The notes beneath the pieces were generated by a model. The model saw nothing but the letters and a program-made list of their open reading frames with translations. It was not told the origin of the DNA and searched no databases. A program made the position numbers and the translations under genes. Below, piece by piece: positions 54,501 to 62,232 of a DNA stretch of 64,000 nt. The DNA lies in the NCBI RefSeq assembly GCF_040702995.1, contig NZ_CP159992.1, positions 4,737,501 through 4,801,500 of the forward strand, given 5' to 3'. Source of the DNA: Paenibacillus sp. AN1007. GTDB lineage: Bacteria > Bacillota > Bacilli > Paenibacillales > Paenibacillaceae. How positions within the stretch are numbered: the stretch's first letter is position 1; each line of letters opens with the position of its first letter.

Positions 54501-56499
54501 ATATACTGATCCTGTCCAGAGTTACATCAAAAATATCCTTCGGTTTGCAGCCGGAAAGATTACGTTCTTCATCCAACAGCGGCTGTCGATCGTTTGGATC
54601 AAATAAACCATATCCATTGGAGGCCGTGTAACGACTTCCTTCATCCAGCAGTTTGTCGAGCAGCTTCTGTTCCTTGGCTGTAGGCTTCTCCAGTTCTTCT
54701 GCAAACGGCTTGAGCTGTTCCAACTGTTCTGCCCGTTCTGCATCCGTTTTGATCTCCGTTAACAGTTCAAGTGCACCCAGACGCTGCAGCTCGATCTTGG
54801 ACTTCAGCAAACGCTGAACCGAATCCTTCAACTTTTCAACCGGCTGCAGCAGCAGAACTTGAATCACCTTTTGCCGGAGCGATCCTGTTTTCAGTTTTAA
54901 CAGTACTTCCATCTGCTGCATCTCATCTGCGGTTAACATTAACTTCTTCACTTTTTTCAGTGCACTTTCACGATTGCTCATGCTTTTATCAGATAAACTC
55001 TCAAAAATAAACTGGCGCTGTATCTCATGATCCGGCTCCTGTACAAATTGAGACAAGAGCTCGCCGCGCATCTCTGAACTTAATCGATCTTTGAGAGCGA
55101 TAATTTCACCAATCCATTCGGCATCCATATCATAAGCGGCCAAATACAACATTTTTTTGATGACATCATCAAGATCGATTCGATAATGGACAAAATCCAG
55201 CACTCCAGAAGGCCCACTTGAACCGCCCTTTGGAATGAAATGCAGCATCTGTTTGAATTGATCAAAATCATGGCGGCGTGCCTGTTTATCTTCAAGCACA
55301 TCCCAGCGAGGAACATAGACACTGCGCTGATGCTCTCCCTCTTCAAAACTCCAATTATGCACATACTCTGCCGTATAATTTTTCACAACCCAGTGCATCA
55401 GTTCCGGGTGCTGCACATCCAAATGATTGCGCGCCACAGCAAGACGAAGCCCCAGATACTGACTATTCGCGAGAACGTACTGGGCCGCGATCTTTTGATA
55501 CAATTCTCCCTCATCCATGATCTGTGCAGCCTTATGCTGCAAATCACGTTCTTCAATGACTGCCGCTGCCCATAGGCTGATATACAATTTATTGGCATTT
55601 TTTTCCTGAAGCCATGCCTCACGAATCTCTTCATTTACAAGAGCCTCATAGGCTTGTTCGAGTAATTGTGCTGCCACGCGCTGGTTGGCCGCCTCAATGC
55701 CGATCCCTGTCCATACCCCCAGCGCTCTTACGACAGAACTGAACCGAATCAGATTGTTGTCCAGAATTATTTTTAGTATGTAAATATACGCTTCAAGTGT
55801 GCCTTCGTCCATCCGTTCCACAATGCTCTGGCGAAGTCCTTCCTGCAGCCGTGCTGCAACAAGCAGCTCCCCCACCATCTGATAGGCGTCTGCCTGTTCG
55901 CTCATAAAGATTCCTTTAATCATCTCACCAGTTAGTAAGGCAGCCTGGTTATCGCCATAGATAATGTCGTGCAGTGCCTGTTTGACTTCAGCGTTCGAAT
56001 GATCCAGTTCATAGGCAATACAGTCTGGTATTACCGTACGAAATTCATGCTGATGAAGCATGTTTGGCTCGCGAAGGGTCAAATACTCCGTCAGATTAAA
56101 CCCTCTAGCCTCCATGCGAAACAAACCGAGCAGCTTGCGCAGCACGTGAATGACATGTTGTCTGGGATCGGATGTCCGGAATGGTCTGCGTTCATAGCTT
56201 GTACTATATGGATAGAGCGTCGCCCCCTCAGCAATATAGCGGAATTTAGCAGCAAAACTCTCAGAGGTCAGATGTTCGAGCACCTCAAGGATTGGCTGGA
56301 ATAACGACTGCTGCGTCTCCATTGCAAGGTTGGTAAGCTGTTTTTCTGTATTTAAATAGTCTCCTTCATCCCCACGCAAGTATGTTGACTCTGCCAGCGT
56401 TACCATGTATTTCGCTATTTCCAGCTTCGTGCCTGTAAGCGTATCTGCTTTTTCCCGCAATCCCTCAACGTACACTTCTGCCTGCTCTTCCTGATTCAT
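51523..56499 (-). CDS. Very large DUF4132-family protein
   Basis: 1658 residues, cytosolic, mostly helical with many HEAT-like stretches. The C-terminal third carries the DUF4132 pattern: ARFKKDGYIAALKELKSDLV, then HPLHLYQSGRWSEFQRDLFN, QPFKQVFRELYLPNEDE and RRYAGYQIQ. DUF4132 occurs in E. coli MolR/YehI-type proteins, often near MoxR ATPases and VWA proteins; neither partner is in this operon. AGGAGGAGAATGGG precedes the ATG. It follows the 139-residue gene by 31 bases. Function unknown. Confidence 0.75.
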   Translation of the reverse strand: MNQEEQAEVYVEGLREKADTLTGTKLEIAKYMVTLAESTYLRGDEGDYLNTEKQLTNLAMETQQSLFQPILEVLEHLTSESFAAKFRYIAEGATLYPYSTSYERRPFRTSDPRQHVIHVLRKLLGLFRMEARGFNLTEYLTLREPNMLHQHEFRTVIPDCIAYELDHSNAEVKQALHDIIYGDNQAALLTGEMIKGIFMSEQADAYQMVGELLVAARLQEGLRQSIVERMDEGTLEAYIYILKIILDNNLIRFSSVVRALGVWTGIGIEAANQRVAAQLLEQAYEALVNEEIREAWLQEKNANKLYISLWAAAVIEERDLQHKAAQIMDEGELYQKIAAQYVLANSQYLGLRLAVARNHLDVQHPELMHWVVKNYTAEYVHNWSFEEGEHQRSVYVPRWDVLEDKQARRHDFDQFKQMLHFIPKGGSSGPSGVLDFVHYRIDLDDVIKKMLYLAAYDMDAEWIGEIIALKDRLSSEMRGELLSQFVQEPDHEIQRQFIFESLSDKSMSNRESALKKVKKLMLTADEMQQMEVLLKLKTGSLRQKVIQVLLLQPVEKLKDSVQRLLKSKIELQRLGALELLTEIKTDAERAEQLEQLKPFAEELEKPTAKEQKLLDKLLDEGSRYTASNGYGLFDPNDRQPLLDEERNLSGCKPKDIFDVTLDRISIFLKELNELVHEHREHEYVVEYYAGYKDTLLVGTNLRSKVPYAERAKIKQLDQFPLAEAWKEFFKQSGLSSIELLQLYVELQLGRLNSKLDEHYSLYREQYDYDELRKIPLLEGWRKIFAEETYALNDVLKLHEMIGTLPYKDQVHGLISAAFLDCDAAEIFERAEKAWASIISSMPAEQMEKELGMLQILTDPWKYIVRNTVYDDASFKRYFQTAYQFSHLAEPYYPMSPLSLDDFLRAYQLELIDEQEICRQLMAGQQRYLFIRDMTSARTERIKDDPKLIHLRDTVVNRILEIELTRGELSTEVSPLAMKLERIEGMEHWVHLVSAMDQDTFVRGYIYSYSEGSTTRKETFSYLIKHCHPRAGEDEQLLAVLLQKYPVKEKKLLEAAMYAPQWMELVAKYLNWEGLRSAAWYFHAHINEQFSAEKETIVAHYSPITPQDFNDGAFDIAWFEEAYAAVGEERFNLLYDCAKYISGGSNHRRSQLFADAALGKLSLKDMHDSVADKRNKDHLLTYSLIPLAGERDQDLRERYDFIQKFQLQSKQYGAQRRASEGLASQIALGNLARNAGYADVTRLMWDMEARKLDEMKAYFEPHALDDDTTAQLVINEEGQSDLIVVSKGKVLKSVPARFKKDGYIAALKELKSDLVDQYRRARLELERSMVAGTAFTRQEIASLMNNPVIRPLLRTLIFKSGEQLGRFDAASGGLLAPGAEEMIHALKEEDPLLIAHPLHLYQSGRWSEFQRDLFNRQERQPFKQVFRELYLPNEDELAQGTVSRRYAGYQIQPNKTVSLLKGRQWTVSYEEGLQKVSYEYNLIANLYAMADWFSPADTEAPTLETVQFYDRRTYKPVELKDVPSVFFSEVMRDIDLVVSIAHVGGVDPEASLTTIEMRHVIVNESLRLLKINNVRLDGNYARIDGELGEYAVHLGSGNVFKQASGALYIVPVQSQHRGRIFLPFLDEDPRTAEILSKIVLLAEDKKIKDPQILAQLQHT

Positions 56500-56530
56500 C
56501 CCATTCTCCTCCTTGTTATTCTGCTTCTGC

Positions 56531-56950
56531 CTACCACAGACGCCCGGCCAGCATCGTAAAGCGGATAAATGTCACATTGGCATCATTCTCTATGCTCAGC
56601 GGCTCATCCAGTTGATCCAGCTCTTTATCATTCAGAAATACTCTGTACAGCCCGTCTTCATATGCAAGGATCGCAGCTCCCTTCGCCTCGCTAAGATCGG
56701 GAATGCCCTCCCCATGTACCGCGCCAAAGCCCACTTTACCCGCAGCACCCTGCGCATCGATGTCTTCCGGCATAAGATAGACAAGCATCTCTGCTGCATC
56801 CTTTCTCTTCCGATAAGCCTCGACCTGCAGTTCAACCATATTCTCAATGAGCAGCCGAAGTGTGCGGGTTGTTTCCGGAAGTTCCAATATTTGTTTGGCG
56901 AGAGCCGGCCTGCGTTTGCCCAGACTTTTCACCGTAATCCATACTTTCAA
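56531..56950 (-). CDS. Small partner of the DUF4132 protein, unknown
   Basis: 139 residues from TTG at 56950, 9 bases after AGGAGG. No membrane segment. The C-terminal half looks like a beta-rich domain (AAILAYEDGLYRVFLNDKEL). It is co-transcribed with the giant gene (gap 31). No family recognised. Confidence 0.6.
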   Translation of the reverse strand: MKVWITVKSLGKRRPALAKQILELPETTRTLRLLIENMVELQVEAYRKRKDAAEMLVYLMPEDIDAQGAAGKVGFGAVHGEGIPDLSEAKGAAILAYEDGLYRVFLNDKELDQLDEPLSIENDANVTFIRFTMLAGRLW

Positions 56951-57180
56951 TACACTGCGCCTCCTCTCATCCCTTTGTCAGATAACCAATTTATCCCAAA
57001 TACCTGCAATCTTCTACAAACATGAGTTAATACCCGAATAATCATCCTATTAAAACAAACAAAATACGTACATATGTACCCCTAATGAACATCATAACCA
57101 AAATACCAGTCTCTTTCATGGGCCCATTTTCATATTTACCTCGAACCTGCGAACTAATGAGAAACTTGCACATAAAACGC

Positions 57181-57222
57181 AAAAAAACCGCTCCATCCCG
57201 CATAAATCAGGAGATGGGCGGT
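57181..57222 (-). terminator. Intrinsic terminator of the nasB-nasC operon
   Basis: On the minus strand ACCGCCCATC pairs with GATGGAGCGGT (one bulge), then seven T. The region 57026-57180 holds no gene. Confidence 0.8.
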
Positions 57223-57279
57223 CTCATATCCTCTAACAGTTCAATGCATGCCGTTTATTACGCGAATTAAAAAAGCTTG

Positions 57280-59409
57280 TTATACCAGCCGCATAGGTTT
57301 AATGGCTGCCGCAGTCGTCTTAAAACCGGGCATCCGGCAGTGGGGGTCCAGTTCCGGTCTCGTTGCCCGGTTCACATTCTGCATACCACCCCAGTGCATC
57401 GGTACAAACAGCGTATCCTCCCTTATCGATTCTCTGACTCGCGAGCGTACAGCGAAACTGCCGTAGGCCGACTGAATCTCTACCCACTCACCGTCACGAA
57501 TACGATGACGCGCTGCCGTCGACGGGTGAAGCTCAACAAAGTTCTCCAGTTCGCGAGCCGCCAGTGCCGGACTTCGCCTTGTCTGCACACCGGTCAGGTA
57601 ATGAGGAAGAATTCGGCCATTCGTCAAGATTAGGGGAAAAGCTTCCGAGTTGTTATCCCATCCTTCACTTGAACCCAAGGTAAACACGGCTTTTCCGTCA
57701 GCATGGGCGAATCGATCATAAAATAACAGCCCTTCTCCCTGGTCATCTATGGAAGGACAAGGCCAGAATACCCCCTGCTCGTTACGCAGACGTTCATAGG
57801 TGATTCCATAATAGTCCGCTGTTCCGCCGCGACTTGCAATTCGCAATTCATCGAATATATCCTCAGCTTTCGTGTATTGGAACAGCGAACCTTTGCCCAG
57901 CTGCGCAGCAATCCGGCATAAAATGTCCCAATCATCCAGCGTTTCACCCGGTGCAGCCCTTCCCTTTTCCCGCAGCAGTACTCGCCCCTCCAGATTCGTG
58001 AGTGTACCTTCATTCTCCATATAGGCTGTTACGGGCAGCACAAGATCAGCCATTCTCGCTGTCTCGGATAGAAACATATCGGCAACAACCAGGAAATCAA
58101 GCCTGCGCAGCCCTTCCTCCACCAAGCGTACATTAGGATTCGAAACCACCGGATTGGAGCCCACAACGAGCAGAGCACGGATGTCCTGATCATGGATTTT
58201 TTCCATCATCTCATAAGCTGATACACCTTTGCCTGGCAAAAGAGCAGGATCTACATCCCAAACAGACGCAATATATGCACGATCCTGCTCATTCTCAATA
58301 GAACGGTAACCCGGCAGCTGATCTGACTTCTGCCCATGCTCCCTTCCCCCCTGTCCGTTACCCTGCCCGGTAACAGCCCCATATCCACAACCGGCTCTGC
58401 CAATCTTGCCAGTTGCCAGTACCAGATTCAGGAAATGACGAACAGCCATATGTCCGTCCGTTTGCTGCTCTACCCCGCGTGCCGTCATAATCATGCCGGT
58501 CTGTGCTTCACCGTAGGCCATCGCCGCCTGACGGATCTTCTCCAGTTCAACTCCGCATGCTGCTGCGGCCTGTTCCAGCTTCAGCTCTTTCATCTCCTGT
58601 ACCAGCTGCTCATATCCGGTTGTTCGCTCTTGAACAAATCGGGAATCTGTCAATCCGGCATCCATGATGACCTTCAGCATTGTATCAGCCAGCAGTGAAT
58701 CCATACCAGGCTTTACCTGAAGGTGCAGATCAGCAATGGCTGCGGTCGCCGTCCTTCGCGGATCAATCACAATAATAAACGTCCCATTATCCTTGGCCTC
58801 ATTAAAGTAAGGCAAAAGTGTTGGCTGACATTCGGCTATATTTGTTCCTGCCAGAATAATGCAGCCGGCTTTGGGAATATCGGACAGTGGAAAGGTTAAA
58901 CCGCGGTCCATTCCAAACACTTTGCTCCCGGCGGAAGCTGCTGCTGACATGCAGAAGCGGCCGTTATAGTCGATGTATTTACTTCCTAGAGCCACTCGTG
59001 TGAATTTGCCAAGCAAATATGCGGTTTCATTGGTCAACGAGCCGCCGCCATATACTCCGACAGTATGGGGACCGTAGGTATGCTGAAGCTGCCGCAGACG
59101 ATCAGCAATCGTCTGAATCGCCTCCTCCCATGTACAGGGCTCCAGTTCTCCCTGGCGGCGGATGAGCGGATACATCAGACGCTCGGAACTGAATACCTGC
59201 TGGTGAGCGTTCATGCCCTTCACACACAGGCGGCCCTGTGAAGCCTTATTGGGTACGCCCTGAACCCTGTACTCTGCTGGTCTCTGACCTGCAGCAGGAG
59301 CGGCAAGCTCTTCGACTGACATCCTGCACTGCACGCTGCAGTAAGGACATTGGGTTTCTTTTACATATAACCTTGATGCAGCTTGTTCCGTATTCACTGC
59401 TTCCATCAT
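57280..59409 (-). CDS. nasC: Assimilatory nitrate reductase catalytic subunit
   Basis: 709 residues, molybdopterin oxidoreductase family. The [4Fe-4S] ligands are C21, C24, C28 and C62 (CPYCSVQC, GRLCVKG). Bis-MGD binding regions include GGGSLTNETAYLLGKF, ILAGTNIAECQPTL and LLVVGSNPVVSNPN; the C-terminal cap has LTNGRILPHYLTGVQTRRSP. There is no twin-arginine signal, so it is cytosolic and assimilatory. It reduces nitrate to nitrite using electrons from the nasB product 38 bases upstream. AGGAGTGG precedes the ATG. Confidence 0.92.
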   Translation of the reverse strand: MMEAVNTEQAASRLYVKETQCPYCSVQCRMSVEELAAPAAGQRPAEYRVQGVPNKASQGRLCVKGMNAHQQVFSSERLMYPLIRRQGELEPCTWEEAIQTIADRLRQLQHTYGPHTVGVYGGGSLTNETAYLLGKFTRVALGSKYIDYNGRFCMSAAASAGSKVFGMDRGLTFPLSDIPKAGCIILAGTNIAECQPTLLPYFNEAKDNGTFIIVIDPRRTATAAIADLHLQVKPGMDSLLADTMLKVIMDAGLTDSRFVQERTTGYEQLVQEMKELKLEQAAAACGVELEKIRQAAMAYGEAQTGMIMTARGVEQQTDGHMAVRHFLNLVLATGKIGRAGCGYGAVTGQGNGQGGREHGQKSDQLPGYRSIENEQDRAYIASVWDVDPALLPGKGVSAYEMMEKIHDQDIRALLVVGSNPVVSNPNVRLVEEGLRRLDFLVVADMFLSETARMADLVLPVTAYMENEGTLTNLEGRVLLREKGRAAPGETLDDWDILCRIAAQLGKGSLFQYTKAEDIFDELRIASRGGTADYYGITYERLRNEQGVFWPCPSIDDQGEGLLFYDRFAHADGKAVFTLGSSEGWDNNSEAFPLILTNGRILPHYLTGVQTRRSPALAARELENFVELHPSTAARHRIRDGEWVEIQSAYGSFAVRSRVRESIREDTLFVPMHWGGMQNVNRATRPELDPHCRMPGFKTTAAAIKPMRLV

Positions 59410-59447
59410 GATCCACTCCTGCCTTCCCGGGTTATATATTTAAGTCT

Positions 59448-61700
59448 TTATGCTTCTACCTGAACACTGGGTACTTCGATGGATATCCGTTCCGCCTGTG
59501 CAGCATCAACGCCGCGTTCCTGTTCACGAATGAATCCGAGTTCGTGCTGCAGGCGTGTATCCAAAAGCGTTTCCCGAATCAGCATGATGCCAAGTCGTTC
59601 CGTCCACATCCATAACGGTTCATCAAACCAAGCCGTCTGCCGATACCACTGCAGACAGGCTGACGAGAGATCAGCGGCCTGCTGCGCTGAATCAGCTGTG
59701 CCCAGCAGCAGACCTTCTTTCACCGGATGTCCTGCATGGCCTCCAGCATAAATCTCCCATCCAGCCGGGGAAGCCAGCAGACCTATGTCTGCCACCAGCG
59801 CACTCACCGGAGAACGAATACCCGAGGCAATACCTATGTTGACTTGGGACGGCATCACTGCATTTTTCCACATGATGCGAAGCTGAGTCTCTAGATCACC
59901 TGCAGCAGTGCTGGAAGCCAATGATGAAATGTGGTGATCCGAATAGAGGTGTATCCCCTGATGATGTTCCAGTCCTGTTTTCAATTCTTTTTCAACGGAG
60001 TACGGTATGAGTCTTGAGATATGAGCATAATAGCGAACTGCAGGAAGGCATACGGAGCAGCCAAGTTCGGACTGCCATTTCAGCTGCTTCAGAAGCGAAG
60101 TGAATTGTTTTTCGCCAACGGGGGCGACCCCAGACTCTAAATTCGGGCTTCTGGTTTTGTCCGGATCTGCTGTCACCATAACATCCAATCGACGTTTAAG
60201 CTCTTCATGACCCATGTCGGTGCAGCGGCATACAGGCATTACGGTAGACTTTTTTTCCGCAGCATCTGCATCTGCACTTATATCTGCACCTCCATCACGC
60301 TTCACGCGTTGAGCGTGTTTCAGCAGGGCAGCCACCATGGGTTTGCATCCACCGCATGAACCTGAAGCTTTGGTTTGCTGTTTCACTTGTTCGACAGTCT
60401 CCAGCCCCCGCTCCTGAATGGCCTTCAGAATCGCTGCTTTGGTTACATTGCTGCAGGCACATACCGTATCCTGACTTGGAAGCGCAGCTGCGGCTGTCTC
60501 TGCTGGGTCTGGGACATCTTCCCGGGGAGCAAGCTCGGCTATATCTGCTCCGCGCCGCACAAGACCAAGCAGAGCCGTGCCTTCAACCGTGTTTCCAAAC
60601 AGTATGGCACCTCTAATCCTGCCAGCCTGCATCAGCACTTTTTTGTACGTGCCTTGAATGCCATCCAAATGCTGAACTGCCGTCTGCAGCAGGTCGCCGC
60701 TGATCTCCCCTGCCGAGAAGACATCCACACCCGACACTTTCAGCTGTGAATACGGGACAGAACCTGCATACCCGGGAATCTCCTGTCCGCATAACGTACG
60801 CGCCAGCACCTTCCCCTGCTCATACAGCGGTGCTACCAGACCATAACTGATGCCCCGATGCTCTGCACATTCTCCAACGGCATATATATCCGGCACACTG
60901 GTACGCATATAATCGTCGACTACAACAGCACGTTGTGTGGCGATGCCGCTTCTCCTGGCTAAATCCACATTCGGCCGAATCCCGACAGCGACAATAACCA
61001 CCTGTGCCTCAAGCTTCGAACCATCTGTGAACAGAAGTCCCTGCGCTTGTGAACGTCCGGTGATTTTCTGCGTGTTTTTATTTAAAAGAAAGGACATGCC
61101 CTGAGCTTCAAGCTCAGCCTGAAGCATCGATGCAGCCTCGTAATCCAGCTGCCGGTTCATAATATAAGGCGCATTATGAACCACCACCGCTTCCATACCC
61201 AGATGCAGCAGTCCCCGTGCAGCTTCCAGCCCAAGCAGTCCGCCGCCGATGACAGCTGCTTTACGATATTCTTTGGAGTACTTGGCCATACGAGTGCAGT
61301 CATCGATCGTCCGGAAGGACATGACACGTTCCTTATCCATCCCAGGGATCGGCGGAATAAACGGGGAAGAACCTGTTGCGAGAATCAATATGTCGTACGT
61401 TTCCCGTTTGCCAGATTCCGTTTCAATGAATTTGTCACGAGGCTCGATCCGATGCACGGTTTCCCCCGTACAAAGCCTTATTTTACGTTCCGCATACCAG
61501 GTCCAGTCATTCATAATGATATCCTGTATGGAATGCTCACCTTGGAGAACTTTGGATAACATAATGCGATTGTAGTTAGGCCGGGGTTCTGTTCCGTAGA
61601 TCACAATCTCATACGCATTCGGCTCCAGGTTAATAATCTCTTCCACACATTTCACTCCTGCCATGCCGTTGCCGACTACGACCAATTTCTTTCTGCTCAT
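59448..61700 (-). CDS. nasB: Nitrate reductase electron-transfer subunit (NasB type)
   Basis: 750 residues from the ATG at 61700, after AGGGGGAG. FAD/NADH module: VVVGNGMAGVKCVEEI, ATGSSPFIPPIPG, AVIGGGLLGLEAA and YAVGECAEHRG. Two BFD-like [2Fe-2S] sites follow: C414, C416, C449, C452 and C491, C493, C548, C551. The last 200 residues look like the siroheme half-domain of NirB (SGIRSPV, then GWEIYAGGHAG), but the cysteines of the NirB SGC..C pattern are replaced. So it should pass NADH electrons to NasC rather than reduce nitrite. In-frame extension to 61823 is rejected because it crosses the tandem repeats. Confidence 0.85.
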   Translation of the reverse strand: MSRKKLVVVGNGMAGVKCVEEIINLEPNAYEIVIYGTEPRPNYNRIMLSKVLQGEHSIQDIIMNDWTWYAERKIRLCTGETVHRIEPRDKFIETESGKRETYDILILATGSSPFIPPIPGMDKERVMSFRTIDDCTRMAKYSKEYRKAAVIGGGLLGLEAARGLLHLGMEAVVVHNAPYIMNRQLDYEAASMLQAELEAQGMSFLLNKNTQKITGRSQAQGLLFTDGSKLEAQVVIVAVGIRPNVDLARRSGIATQRAVVVDDYMRTSVPDIYAVGECAEHRGISYGLVAPLYEQGKVLARTLCGQEIPGYAGSVPYSQLKVSGVDVFSAGEISGDLLQTAVQHLDGIQGTYKKVLMQAGRIRGAILFGNTVEGTALLGLVRRGADIAELAPREDVPDPAETAAAALPSQDTVCACSNVTKAAILKAIQERGLETVEQVKQQTKASGSCGGCKPMVAALLKHAQRVKRDGGADISADADAAEKKSTVMPVCRCTDMGHEELKRRLDVMVTADPDKTRSPNLESGVAPVGEKQFTSLLKQLKWQSELGCSVCLPAVRYYAHISRLIPYSVEKELKTGLEHHQGIHLYSDHHISSLASSTAAGDLETQLRIMWKNAVMPSQVNIGIASGIRSPVSALVADIGLLASPAGWEIYAGGHAGHPVKEGLLLGTADSAQQAADLSSACLQWYRQTAWFDEPLWMWTERLGIMLIRETLLDTRLQHELGFIREQERGVDAAQAERISIEVPSVQVEA

Positions 61701-61781
61701 GGGCACTCCCCCTATCGCTTTTACATCTGCAAATAAAACAGAACTGCCTATCTCTGATCGACCCGGAACCATTCCTTCTCC

Positions 61782-61862
61782 CGATTTAAAACACAATAAC
61801 CCCTTTTTCGATTTAAAGCACAATAACCCCTTTTTCCGATTTAAAGCACAATAACCCCTTTT
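61782..61862 (-). repeat. Three tandem 27-28 bp repeats in the nasB leader
   Basis: Units start at 61782, 61809 and 61837; each reads CGATTTAAA, then (A/G)CACAATAACCCCTTTT. On the minus strand every unit gives AAAAGGGG, TTATT, GTG and a stop two codons later, so it looks like a ribosome site with a two-codon frame. Confidence 0.85.
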
Positions 61863-61880
61863 CCATTAAGGGAAAAGGGG
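61855..61880 (-). promoter_or_regulatory. Leader hairpin upstream of nasB
   Basis: On the transcript CCCCTTTTCC pairs with GGAAAAGGGG over a 6-base loop. The 3' arm is part of the third repeat unit, and the AAAAGGGG of the other two units could compete for the same 5' arm. Confidence 0.6.
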
Positions 61881-61931
61881 CACCATTGCCTCCGAGCTCT
61901 ACACGCCATTGTGCAGATTTTTATTAAATTA

Positions 61932-61971
61932 AGATTAATTGAATCCAAAGTACATGTCAACTAATTTGACA
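61932..61971 (-). promoter_or_regulatory. nasB promoter with GlnR/TnrA box
   Basis: TGTCA-ACTAATT-TGACA (61955-61971) is a perfect TGTNA-N7-TNACA box. On the minus strand its end provides a consensus -35 TTGACA (61955-61960), 17 bases from TAATCT (61932-61937). Confidence 0.75.
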
Positions 61972-62016
61972 CCAAAAGCAATATTCATGCGAAAAAATAA
62001 TTATTTTAAAATTTAA

Positions 62017-62056
62017 TGTTATTTTTATTGACATTATCTTTTTCCCTTTTTATAAT
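62017..62056 (+). promoter_or_regulatory. Nitrate transporter promoter with GlnR/TnrA box
   Basis: TGTTA-TTTTTAT-TGACA (62017-62033) is a second perfect box. It overlaps the -35 TTGACA (62028-62033), which is exactly 17 bases from TATAAT (62051-62056). Transcription should start near 62063. Confidence 0.8.
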
Positions 62057-62066
62057 TTGAATCAAA

Positions 62067-62116
62067 ATCACAGCGATGTGATCATCTCAGGAGCGGGACA
62101 CAAAGACGTGTACCGC
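62067..62116 (+). ncRNA. Candidate ANTAR-protein target: dual hexaloop hairpins in the leader
   Basis: Hairpin 1: ATCAC (62067-62071), loop AGCGAT, GTGAT (62078-62082). Hairpin 2: GCGG-G-ACAC (62093-62101), loop AAAGAC (62102-62107), GTGT-A-CCGC (62108-62116), one G-A mismatch. Both loops have six bases with A at position 1 and G at position 4, the known signature of RNAs bound by ANTAR antiterminators such as NasR and EutV. The predicted start site near 62063 places hairpin 1 at the very 5' end, and a terminator follows. Confidence 0.7.
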
Positions 62117-62129
62117 CTGTCGGCAGCGG

Positions 62130-62171
62130 GGCCGCAAATCGTTCTGGATCAGGACGACTTGCGGCCTTTTT
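62130..62171 (+). terminator. Leader terminator ahead of the nitrate transporter
   Basis: GGCCGCAA-A-TCGT pairs with ACGA-C-TTGCGGCC (one mismatch), loop 62143-62153, then five T. It lies inside the 5' leader, 61 bases before the start codon, so it can act as an attenuator. Confidence 0.85.
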
Positions 62172-62232
62172 CTGCCTGAATGAACACGTAGAGACATAAT
62201 AAAGAACCTACTTGGATGAGGAGCGATGAGGA

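Noticed and set aside
59448..61700. Large subunit of NADH nitrite reductase (NirB)
   Set aside because: The siroheme/[4Fe-4S] cysteines are missing from the C-terminal half-domain, and the gene pairs with a nitrate reductase catalytic subunit.
61701..61823. N-terminal extension of NasB with repeated KKGLLCFKS peptide
   Set aside because: It is only the read-through of the DNA tandem repeats. The ATG at 61700 has its own ribosome site and starts exactly at the FAD-binding domain.
61782..61862. Short CRISPR-like array
   Set aside because: The three units are contiguous with no spacers and no cas gene is present; they are plain tandem repeats.
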